DNA from: DATARH01 sp036489765
GTDB taxonomy: Bacteria > Pseudomonadota > Alphaproteobacteria > ATCC43930 > CGMCC-115725
Length of the DNA: 64,000 nt
Assembly (NCBI GenBank): GCA_036489765.1
Contig: DASXFE010000087.1
Coordinates: 32,966-96,965 of the forward strand
Direction of reading: 5' to 3'
Position numbers and translations under genes: made by a program. The notes below the pieces were generated by a model. That model saw only the letters and a program-made list of their open reading frames with translations. It was not told where the DNA came from and searched no databases. This document shows positions 57,145 to 64,000 of the stretch, one piece after another. How positions within the stretch are numbered: position 1 is the first letter of the stretch; each line of letters begins with the position of its first letter.

Positions 57145-60100
57145 CTATTCCGCGGCATCGAGAGCGGCCGGGCTGCGGTGCCGCAGCTCGGCGGCGCGGG
57201 CGAGGTCGACCGAGACGAGTTGCGAAAGGCCGCGCTCGGGCATCGTCACGCCGTAGAGCCGGTCCATCCGCGCCATCGTCGTGCGGTGGTGGGTGATGAC
57301 GAGAAACCGGGTGCCGGTCTGGCCGGCGGTTTCGGCGACGAGCCGGCAGAAGCGGTCGACATTGGCGTCGTCGAGCGCTGCGTCGACCTCGTCGAGCACG
57401 CAAACGGGCGCGGGGTTGGTCAGGAACACGGCGAAGATCAGGGCGATCGCGGTCAGCGCCTGCTCGCCGCCCGACAGCAACGTCAGATGCTGCGGCCGCT
57501 TGCCCGGCGGGCTCGCCATGATCTCGAGCCCGGCTTCGAGCGGGTCGTCGCCATCGAAGGCGAGGTTGGCCTTGCCGCCGCCAAAGAGCCGCGTGAACAG
57601 CTCGCCGAAATGCGCGTTGAGCCGCTCGAACGCGGCGGCGATGCGCTTGCGCCCCTCCTGGTCGAGCGCGGCGATGCCGCGGCGCAGGCGCGCGATCGCT
57701 TTGGTCAGGTCGGCGCGCTCACGGGACAGCCCGGTCATGCGCTCCTCGACCTCGGCGGCCTCGCGCTCGGCGACGAGGTTGACCGGGCCCATCGCGTCAC
57801 GTTCGCGCAGCAGTCGGTCGAGGCGTGTGGCGAGGCCGGCGGGGTCGGTCGGGTCGGTGCCCGGCTCGCGCGCGGCCAACTCGGCAAGCTTGTCGGGAGC
57901 GACGCCGAGCCGGTCGGCGATTTGCGCGCTGAGCTCGGCCACGGCGGCAAGCGCCGCATCGCGCTGGGCCTCCAGCCGGGCGCGGCGCTCGCGCTGGTTG
58001 GCGGCCTCCTGCTCGGCGTGGCGGGCCGTGTCGAGGGCCTCGTGCGATTTGGTCTCGGCGATAGCGAGCGCGTCGCCGGCCTTGCGGTGCTCGGCGGCCG
58101 CGCGCGAGGTGGTTTCGGTCAGGGCCTCGGTCTCGCGGGCGATCTCGGTCGGGCGGATTTGCAGCGTCGCGATCTCGCGCGCGGTTTCGCTGCGCCGGCC
58201 GTCGAGCACGGCGATCTGCGTGCCGGCGCCGGCGCGGCGCTTGTGCCACTGCTCCTCTTCGCCGGCGATCGCGGCGAGGCGGCGGTTGCGGGCTTCGCGC
58301 TCTTGGGCGAGCCGGTCGAGCGCCGAGCGCGCCTCGCCCTCGCGCCGCCGTGCCGCCGCGGCCTGCTCCCGAGCCGCCTCAAGTCCCCGACGGGCGAGCG
58401 CGGTATCGGGCAATGATGTCAGCGCCCGCTCGGCCTCGGCGTGATGGGTGGCGATCTCGGCCAGATCCACCGCCAGCTTGTCCACGGCTTCGTCGAGCGC
58501 GGCGAGGCGGGTTTCGCTTTCGAGCGTGCGGCGTCGCAACTCGGAGGTCGTCGAGTCCTGACGGGTGCGGCGCTGCTCCGTCTCGCGCAGCGCGGCGAGG
58601 GCGGTCTGCTCGGCGGCGGCGGCCTCCTGGCGCGCCGCGCGCGCTGCGGCGGCCGCGGCGGATGCCTTTCCCGACGCGGCCTCGGCCGTTGCGATCTGGC
58701 CGGCGAGTGCGGCGAGGCGGTTGCGATGACGAAGCTGCTGCGCGGTCGCCGACGGGCCGGCGGCGCGGCGGGCGAACCCGTCCCAGCGCCACAGATGCCC
58801 CTCGCGGTCGACGAGGCTCTGCCCGGCGCGAAGCTCCTTGTGCAGCGTGCGCGCTTCGGCCTCAGTGGCGACCCAGCCCGACTGCGCGAGCAGCCGCCCG
58901 AGCGCTGCCGGGACCTTGACCGTGCCGGCAAGCGGGGTCACGCCGTCGGGCAGCGGGGCCGCTTCGGCGAGTGGCGGCAGCTCGACCCAGCCGGCATTCG
59001 CCGTGTCGCCCTCAGCCACGACCGGCGCCGACAATTCGCCGTCGCACAGCGCCGCGACCGCGGCCTCCAACCCCTCCGGCACCTCGATCTGCGACAGGAC
59101 GGAGGGCGCTGTGGATTTGCCCTGGGTTTTGGCCGCCGCGCTGACGAGGCTGGCGAGCGCGTCCGACTCGGCCTTGAGGCGGGCGAGGGCGCGTTCGGCG
59201 TCGCGGGCAGCATCTACCGCCTCGGCCTCGGCGGCTTGCAGCGCGGCGATCGCGTCGGTCCGCGCGCTGGCGTCGGCACGACGGGTTTCGATCTCGGCAG
59301 CGAGCGCGGCGGCGGCGGCCTCGTGCTCGGCGAGCGCCCCGGCCGGGACTTGCCCGGCGGCGAGCACCTCGCGTTGTTTCTTCGCTTCGGCGAGGCGGCT
59401 GTCCAGCCTGACGCGGCGGTCGTTGAGGTCGCGCCGCTCGCGTTCGAGCGCGCCTCGCCGGGCCTCGCCGGTGGCGCAGGCCTCGGTCATCTGCAGGAGG
59501 CCGTTTTCGGCGACGGCGAGTTGCGCCCCGGCTTCGTCGAGCCGCGCGGCCGCCTGTTTGATCGCGCCGTCGTCGGTGTGCTGGGCGTGGCCGAGCACGC
59601 GGCGTTCGTCGGCGAGGCGGGCGAGGGCTGCGTCGCCGTCGGTCAGATGCACGGTCTCGCGGTCGAGGTCGGCGGAAATCTGGCTGAGCCGGCGCTCGGC
59701 CTCCGCGCGAGCGGCGACGGCGCGGGCCAGTTCCTGCTCAAGGTTCTCGCGGGCATGGGCGATGCGCTGAACGGCGGCGCCGGCGGCGGCCTCGGCGAGG
59801 CGCAGCGGCGGCAAACGCACCTCCGCGGCCTCGCGCTTGCGCTCCTCGAAGAGCGCCCGTTCGGTTGCCGCGGCGACATCGCGCTCGGCCTCGCGCAGCG
59901 CCCCGGCGGCGGCGGCGGAGTCGGTCTCGGCGGCATGCCAGCGGGCGTCGAACATCTGCGCTTCGGCGCGGCGGATCTGCTCGCCGAGGCGGCGATATCG
60001 CTGCGCCTGCTTGGCCTGCTTGTTGAGCGCTTCGAGCTGGGTCGACAGCGTCGCGATCACGTCGTCGAGGCGGAGGAGGTTGTCCTCGGCCCCCTTCAGC

Positions 60101-60648
60101 TTCAGCTCGGCCTCGTGGCGGCGCTGGTGGAGGCCGGCGGTCCCGGCGGCCTCGTCGAGCAGAACGCGCCGCTCCGACGGCTTTGCGTCGACGAGGGCGC
60201 CGATACGCCCCTGGCCGATGAGGGCGCCCGAATGCGGCCCGGTCGAGGCGTCGGCAAACAGAAGCTGGACGTCGCGGGCGCGCGATTCGCGCCCGTTGAT
60301 GCGGTAGTTGGAGCCGGAATGGCGTTCGAGCCGGCGGGTGATCTCGATGACGTCGCGGTCGTTAAGCCCTTCGGGGGCGTCGCGCGACGCATTGTCGAGG
60401 GTCAGCGACACCTCGGCGATATTGCGGGCGGGGCGGGCGGTCGAGCCGGCGAAGATGACGTCGTCCATCTCGCCGCCGCGCAACCGCCGGGCCGACGCCT
60501 CGCCCATGACCCAGCGCAGCGCTTCGACCAAATTCGACTTGCCGCAGCCATTGGGGCCAACGATGCCGGTCAGCCCCGGCCCGATCACGAGCTCGGTCGG
60601 GTCGACAAAGGTTTTGAAGCCGGCAAGCCTAAGTCGGTCTAGCTGCAT
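57145..60648 (-). CDS. smc: Chromosome segregation protein SMC
   Basis: A 1167-residue ATPase of full SMC length. The N-terminal head has Walker A GPNGCGKSNL at residues 31-40. Two long coiled coils flank a hinge (about residues 500-620). The C-terminal head has the signature LSGGEQALTAIALIF (about 1056) and Walker B VCVLDEVDAALDD (about 1080). It condenses and organises the chromosome with ScpA/ScpB, which are not in this window. The DsbA-like gene lies 24 bases upstream on the same strand. Confidence 0.96.
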   Translation of the reverse strand: MQLDRLRLAGFKTFVDPTELVIGPGLTGIVGPNGCGKSNLVEALRWVMGEASARRLRGGEMDDVIFAGSTARPARNIAEVSLTLDNASRDAPEGLNDRDVIEITRRLERHSGSNYRINGRESRARDVQLLFADASTGPHSGALIGQGRIGALVDAKPSERRVLLDEAAGTAGLHQRRHEAELKLKGAEDNLLRLDDVIATLSTQLEALNKQAKQAQRYRRLGEQIRRAEAQMFDARWHAAETDSAAAAGALREAERDVAAATERALFEERKREAAEVRLPPLRLAEAAAGAAVQRIAHARENLEQELARAVAARAEAERRLSQISADLDRETVHLTDGDAALARLADERRVLGHAQHTDDGAIKQAAARLDEAGAQLAVAENGLLQMTEACATGEARRGALERERRDLNDRRVRLDSRLAEAKKQREVLAAGQVPAGALAEHEAAAAALAAEIETRRADASARTDAIAALQAAEAEAVDAARDAERALARLKAESDALASLVSAAAKTQGKSTAPSVLSQIEVPEGLEAAVAALCDGELSAPVVAEGDTANAGWVELPPLAEAAPLPDGVTPLAGTVKVPAALGRLLAQSGWVATEAEARTLHKELRAGQSLVDREGHLWRWDGFARRAAGPSATAQQLRHRNRLAALAGQIATAEAASGKASAAAAAARAARQEAAAAEQTALAALRETEQRRTRQDSTTSELRRRTLESETRLAALDEAVDKLAVDLAEIATHHAEAERALTSLPDTALARRGLEAAREQAAAARRREGEARSALDRLAQEREARNRRLAAIAGEEEQWHKRRAGAGTQIAVLDGRRSETAREIATLQIRPTEIARETEALTETTSRAAAEHRKAGDALAIAETKSHEALDTARHAEQEAANQRERRARLEAQRDAALAAVAELSAQIADRLGVAPDKLAELAAREPGTDPTDPAGLATRLDRLLRERDAMGPVNLVAEREAAEVEERMTGLSRERADLTKAIARLRRGIAALDQEGRKRIAAAFERLNAHFGELFTRLFGGGKANLAFDGDDPLEAGLEIMASPPGKRPQHLTLLSGGEQALTAIALIFAVFLTNPAPVCVLDEVDAALDDANVDRFCRLVAETAGQTGTRFLVITHHRTTMARMDRLYGVTMPERGLSQLVSVDLARAAELRHRSPAALDAAE

Positions 60649-60672
60649 CGTCCTGTCATGGGTTGGTGCGCG

Positions 60673-61374
60673 TCACGATTTGGGCACAGCCTTGTCCAGC
60701 ACTGCGTCGAAGGCCTCGACCGTGGGCTCGCCGTCGAATTTGGTGCCGTTGATGAAGAACGTCGGGGTCGCGTTGACGTTGAGCTTTTGCGTGGCGACGA
60801 GGCGGCTGCCGACGACCTCGTTCTCCGTCTTCTTGTCGGCGACGCACTCGTCGAACTGCTTCTTGTTCATCCCGCCCATCAGCGCGAGGCGCTGCAATTC
60901 GGCCTGCGGGTCCTTCGCGGTCGCCCATTTCTCCTGGGTTTCGAACAGCGTGTCGATGAACGGGTAGAACTTGTCGGGCGGGGCGCAGCGGGCGACCTGC
61001 GCGGCCTTGAGCGCGAGCCCGTCGAGCGGGTAGTCGCGCATGACCAGCTTCACCTTGCCGGTATCGATCCATTTCTTCTTCAGCGCCGGCAGCACGTCGG
61101 TCGCGAAATGCATGCAATGTGGGCAGGTGAGCGAGGCGTACTCGATGATCGTGACCGGAGCGTCCTTGTTGCCGAGGATGCGATCGTCCGGGGTCAGCTT
61201 CAGGACAGACATGTCGGCATCGGCGGCAGGGGCCGGCGCCGAGTTGTCGGCCTGTTGCGGCTCGCCGGCTCCGCCGGGCACGAGACCCTTTTGCACGAGC
61301 CCGTTTTGGGCACCGGCCGGGGCGGCCATCAGAAACGACGCCACAAGGGCGATTGCCAACCAGATTTCCCGCAT
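60673..61374 (-). CDS. Periplasmic thiol:disulfide oxidoreductase, DsbA-like
   Basis: A 233-residue protein with a signal peptide (residues 1-22, ending AGA), a short Pro/Ala linker and a thioredoxin fold with active site CPHC at residues 84-87 (EYASLTCPHCMHF). The cis-Pro loop NATPTFFINGTKF is near the C-terminus. Inserted helices match DsbA/DsbG-like (Thioredoxin_4) proteins. It forms disulfides in the periplasm. Its location between DUF721 and smc is the usual alphaproteobacterial arrangement. Confidence 0.9.
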   Translation of the reverse strand: MREIWLAIALVASFLMAAPAGAQNGLVQKGLVPGGAGEPQQADNSAPAPAADADMSVLKLTPDDRILGNKDAPVTIIEYASLTCPHCMHFATDVLPALKKKWIDTGKVKLVMRDYPLDGLALKAAQVARCAPPDKFYPFIDTLFETQEKWATAKDPQAELQRLALMGGMNKKQFDECVADKKTENEVVGSRLVATQKLNVNATPTFFINGTKFDGEPTVEAFDAVLDKAVPKS

Positions 61375-61441
61375 GGGGGCGACCTCACTACCAGATGTTG
61401 ATGTTAAGGGGTTTGATCGGGGTGTGCAATTCTCGCGGCGA

Positions 61442-61954
61442 TCAACCCTCGTCGCGTGGGGTTGCCGCGATCGCGCGGCCAAGCTCGGCCAGCGCCGCCC
61501 GCAATCCCGAGTCGCCGACGCCGGCCACCTGGCGATCGATCGCGTCGGCCTCGGCGGCGGGAATCGTCGGGCGCTGCGGGCGTCGCGTCGGCCCGGAGGG
61601 CAGCGGGCCCTGGACGATGGCGAGGCGCGAGGCGACCGCGCGGCCGAAATATGCGTTGACCCGCTCGACGACGACCGGGCCGCGATGCTGGAGGGCGAGC
61701 GCCTCGCCGGGCAGGACGCGGAGCCTGAGGATGCCGGCCGAGCTCACCGATTCGGGCCAGGTGACCCTGGCCAATTCCACGCCGACGATCTCGGGCCACG
61801 CCGCCTTGAGGCGGGCACCGACACCGCCGCCGCTCTTGGCGACGATCGGCGCGGCGAGACGCGAAGCCGCAACGCCGACCGCGCGCAACCCCGGCTCGCG
61901 CTCTCTCGCGGGGGCGGGTAGGCTCGGCTCGGTTTCTCGACGCGTTCGACCCAT
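61442..61954 (-). CDS. DUF721 (DciA-like) protein
   Basis: A 170-residue protein with the DUF721 pattern GARLKAAWPEIVGVELARVT (residues about 43-62), then LRLRVLPGEALALQHRGPVV and VERVNAYFGRAVASRLAIVQG, followed by a Pro/Arg-rich tail. DUF721 proteins include DciA, which loads the replicative helicase in many bacteria. Its ATG shares the CATG at 61952-61955 with the ATG of mutY on the other strand, so the two coding regions overlap by two bases head-to-head. Confidence 0.85.
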   Translation of the reverse strand: MGRTRRETEPSLPAPAREREPGLRAVGVAASRLAAPIVAKSGGGVGARLKAAWPEIVGVELARVTWPESVSSAGILRLRVLPGEALALQHRGPVVVERVNAYFGRAVASRLAIVQGPLPSGPTRRPQRPTIPAAEADAIDRQVAGVGDSGLRAALAELGRAIAATPRDEG

Positions 61955-62999
61955 GCCCGACCCTGATGCGCTCCTCGCCTGGTACGACCGCCATCGCCGC
62001 GCCCTGCCATGGCGCGCGCCGCCTGGGCAGCGTCCCGACCCGTACCGGGTCTGGCTCAGCGAGATCATGCTGCAGCAGACGACGGTCGTCACCGTCGGCC
62101 CCTATTTTGACCGATTCGTGGCGCGATGGCCCGACGTTTTCGCCCTCGCCGCCGCCTCTCTCGACGACGTGCTGACGGAATGGCAGGGCCTCGGATATTA
62201 CGCCCGCGCGCGCAACCTGCATCGCTGCGCCCGGGTCGTCGCGGGGGAATTGGGCGGGAGCTTTCCCGACACCGTCGCGGGTCTTCGCGAATTGCCGGGC
62301 ATCGGCGCCTATACGGCCGCCGCGATCGCCGCGATCGCCTTCGACCGCGTCGCCGCCGCCGTCGACGGCAATGTAGAACGGGTAGTGGCGCGGCACTATA
62401 TGGTGACCGAGCCGTTACCGGTTGCCAAGCCCCGCCTGCGCGCGCTCGCCGAGGCGATCGTGCCGCCGTATAGGAGCGGCGATTTCGCACAGGCGGTGAT
62501 GGATCTGGGCGCGACGATCTGCACCCCGCGCCGTCCGCGCTGCGTGCTGTGTCCATGGCGCGAGGATTGCGCCGCGGCCCGTGCCGGCATCGCCGAATCG
62601 CTTCCTGCGAGGGCCGCAAAACCGGAGCGGCCGCTGCGCCACGGCACCGTTTTCTGGCTGACTCGGCCGGACGGTGCCCTATTGCTGCGGCGGCGGCCGG
62701 AACAAGGGCTCCTCGGCGGGATGATCGAGCTCCCCTCGACGCCGTGGCGCGGCACGCCCTGGGACGCGGCCGAGGCCCTGGGTTCCGCGCCGACCCACGC
62801 GAGCTGGGAGGCCCTGCCGGGGATCGTCCAGCACGGCTTTACCCATTTTCGCATCGATCTGGCCGTGATGGCGGCGACCACCGATGCTCCCCCCGAGGGG
62901 ATATGGGCATCGCTCGACCGGCTCGGGGAATACGCCCTGCCGACCCTCACCAAGAAGGTCGTGGCACACGCGCGGTCAGTTTTACCGGTGGCTTCTTGA
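61953..62999 (+). CDS. mutY: A/G-specific adenine glycosylase MutY
   Basis: A 348-residue DNA-repair enzyme. The catalytic region has SEIMLQQTTV (Glu) and LPGIGAYTAAAIAAIAFDRV then VDGNVERV (catalytic Asp). The iron-sulfur cluster Cys pattern C-x6-C-x2-C-x5-C is at about residues 190-206. The C-terminal Nudix-like domain has LLLRRRPEQGLLGGMIELPS and TPLQ-type contacts for 8-oxoguanine. It removes adenine paired with 8-oxoG. Its start codon overlaps that of the divergent DUF721 gene. Confidence 0.95.
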   Translation: MPDPDALLAWYDRHRRALPWRAPPGQRPDPYRVWLSEIMLQQTTVVTVGPYFDRFVARWPDVFALAAASLDDVLTEWQGLGYYARARNLHRCARVVAGELGGSFPDTVAGLRELPGIGAYTAAAIAAIAFDRVAAAVDGNVERVVARHYMVTEPLPVAKPRLRALAEAIVPPYRSGDFAQAVMDLGATICTPRRPRCVLCPWREDCAAARAGIAESLPARAAKPERPLRHGTVFWLTRPDGALLLRRRPEQGLLGGMIELPSTPWRGTPWDAAEALGSAPTHASWEALPGIVQHGFTHFRIDLAVMAATTDAPPEGIWASLDRLGEYALPTLTKKVVAHARSVLPVAS

Positions 63000-63035
63000 C
63001 CAAAGTGTCATTGCGATGCGGGGAAACGGAGGGAG

Positions 63036-63383
63036 CTACCCCTTCCGTGCCTTCTTTTCGTCGATCCCCGAGGTTCCCTCTCGGCGGGCGAGTTCGGCGG
63101 CGATGTCTTCCGGGGTGATGTGGCTGACGGCCCACAGGACCATCAGATGGTAGAGGACGTCGGCGCTTTCGCGGACGAGCGACTCGGCGTCGCCGCGGGC
63201 GCCTTCGATGACCGCCTCGACCGCTTCCTCGCCGAATTTCTGCGCGATCTTCTTGCGGCCGCGGGCGAAGAGGCGGGCGGTGTGGGATTTTTCGGGGTCG
63301 GCGGTGCGGCGATCCTCGATCACCTTCCACACCCGGTCGAGCACCTCGCCCAGCGAATCCGTCGAATCGGCAGCTTCGATCAT
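63036..63383 (-). CDS. hisE: Phosphoribosyl-ATP diphosphatase HisE
   Basis: A 115-residue MazG-fold pyrophosphatase of histidine biosynthesis: HTARLFARGRKKIAQKFGEEAVEAVIEG (Glu-rich metal site) and ESADVLYHLMVLW. It converts PR-ATP to PR-AMP. Its ATG overlaps the hisF stop (ATGA), the common hisF-hisE pairing of alphaproteobacteria. Confidence 0.95.
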   Translation of the reverse strand: MIEAADSTDSLGEVLDRVWKVIEDRRTADPEKSHTARLFARGRKKIAQKFGEEAVEAVIEGARGDAESLVRESADVLYHLMVLWAVSHITPEDIAAELARREGTSGIDEKKARKG

Positions 63384-64000
63384 CGTACCGGTACTCCATG
63401 CTCGCCGAGATAGGCCTTGGCTTCGCCGACGCGGAACGTGCCGAAATGGAAGATCGAGGCGGCGAGCACGCCGGTCGCGTGACCCTCGCGGATTCCCTCG
63501 ACGAGATGCTCCAGCGTGCCGACCCCGCCCGAGGCGACGACCGGCACCCGCACCGCATCCGCGACCGCGCGGGTCAGCGCGATGTCGAAGCCGGATTTGG
63601 TGCCGTCGCGGTCCATCGAGGTCAATAATATTTCACCCGCGCCGTAATCGGTGAGCCGCCGGGCCCACTCGATGGCGTCGATTCCGGTCTCGCGCCGGCC
63701 GCCATGGGTAAAGACCTCCCATTTGCCGGGCCGCGTCTGCTTCGCGTCGATCGCCGCGACGATGCACTGGCTGCCGAATTTCTCAGCGCCCTCACGGACG
63801 AATTCGGGGCGGGCGACGGCGGCGGTGTTGATCGACACCTTGTCGGCGCCGCAGAGGAGGAGCCGGCGGATGTCCTCGACCGTCCGCACCCCGCCGCCGA
63901 CGGTCAGCGGCAGAAAGCATTGCTCGGCGGTGCGGCGGACGACGTCGTAGAGCGTGTCGCGCCCCTCGTGGCTCGCGGTGATGTCGAGAAAGGTCAGCTC
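63380..64000 (-). CDS. hisF: Imidazole glycerol phosphate synthase cyclase subunit HisF (5' end outside window)
   Basis: The C-terminal 206 residues of about 253 are visible, reading ELTFLDITASHEGRDTLYDV at the window edge. Catalytic Asp in LLTSMDRDGTKSG, phosphate loops TVGGGVRTVEDI and ASGGVGTLEHL are intact. It makes imidazole glycerol phosphate and AICAR with ammonia from HisH. The start lies beyond the window. Confidence 0.97.
   Translation of the reverse strand, partial: ELTFLDITASHEGRDTLYDVVRRTAEQCFLPLTVGGGVRTVEDIRRLLLCGADKVSINTAAVARPEFVREGAEKFGSQCIVAAIDAKQTRPGKWEVFTHGGRRETGIDAIEWARRLTDYGAGEILLTSMDRDGTKSGFDIALTRAVADAVRVPVVASGGVGTLEHLVEGIREGHATGVLAASIFHFGTFRVGEAKAYLGEHGVPVR

Overview
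The window is high-GC DNA (roughly two thirds G+C or more by eye, with strongly GC3-biased codons) from an alphaproteobacterium, most likely of a Rhodospirillales-like lineage. The placement rests on three features. The F0 ATP-synthase operon (atpI-atpB-atpE-atpF'-atpF, with duplicated b/b' subunits) stands apart from any F1 genes. A homospermidine synthase is present. A smc-dsbA-DUF721 block lies head-to-head with mutY. I cannot name a genus. No rRNA, tRNA, CRISPR array or intact insertion sequence was recognised.

Layout. 1-4.3 kb: the tail of an MFS exporter, an acyl-CoA-dehydrogenase-like flavoprotein, a proline-rich transmembrane Sel1-repeat protein and a small membrane protein. 4.1-6.6 kb: homospermidine synthase downstream of a DUF364-type protein. 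6.6-11.7 kb: a secreted FKBP isomerase, then an oxyanion locus with a ModE-like regulator, tungstate tupB-tupA and, convergently, modA-modB-modC with a ModE-type operator. 11.8-23.2 kb: metabolic enzymes (SDR, MetE-like, TPP enzyme, enoyl-CoA hydratase), an AsmA protein, a MazE/MazF-type toxin-antitoxin pair, a TetR regulator and a TonB receptor with its small partner. 23.4-31.6 kb: a complete kdp potassium system (kdpF, A, B, C, D, E). 31.6-35.9 kb: a decayed OprB-type porin beside an intact porin, a MarR-GNAT fusion, a thioesterase and a TauD-like dioxygenase. 36-39.1 kb: visibly lower-GC DNA encoding a lipoprotein and a large secreted protein with a degenerate nuclease domain. 39.4-54.3 kb: mixed metabolism (two aminotransferases, MBL hydrolase, PdxY, CitE-like lyase, AKR, GST, sterol-desaturase-like protein, several beta-propellers) and a His-rich lipoprotein. 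54.5-64 kb: ATP synthase F0, smc, dsbA-like, DUF721, mutY, hisE and the 3' part of hisF.

The most striking points are: an in-frame amber codon splitting the ATP synthase b' gene; the degenerate-nuclease secreted protein in a low-GC patch; a tungstate permease/binding-protein pair with no adjacent ATPase of its own; kdpD with no standard start codon; several near-perfect operator palindromes (MazEF-like, TetR, MarR, ModE, and upstream of the TonB-receptor pair); two gene remnants (SDR tail, OprB porin); and families of dispersed palindromic intergenic elements, one of which supplies the stop codon of an acetyltransferase gene.
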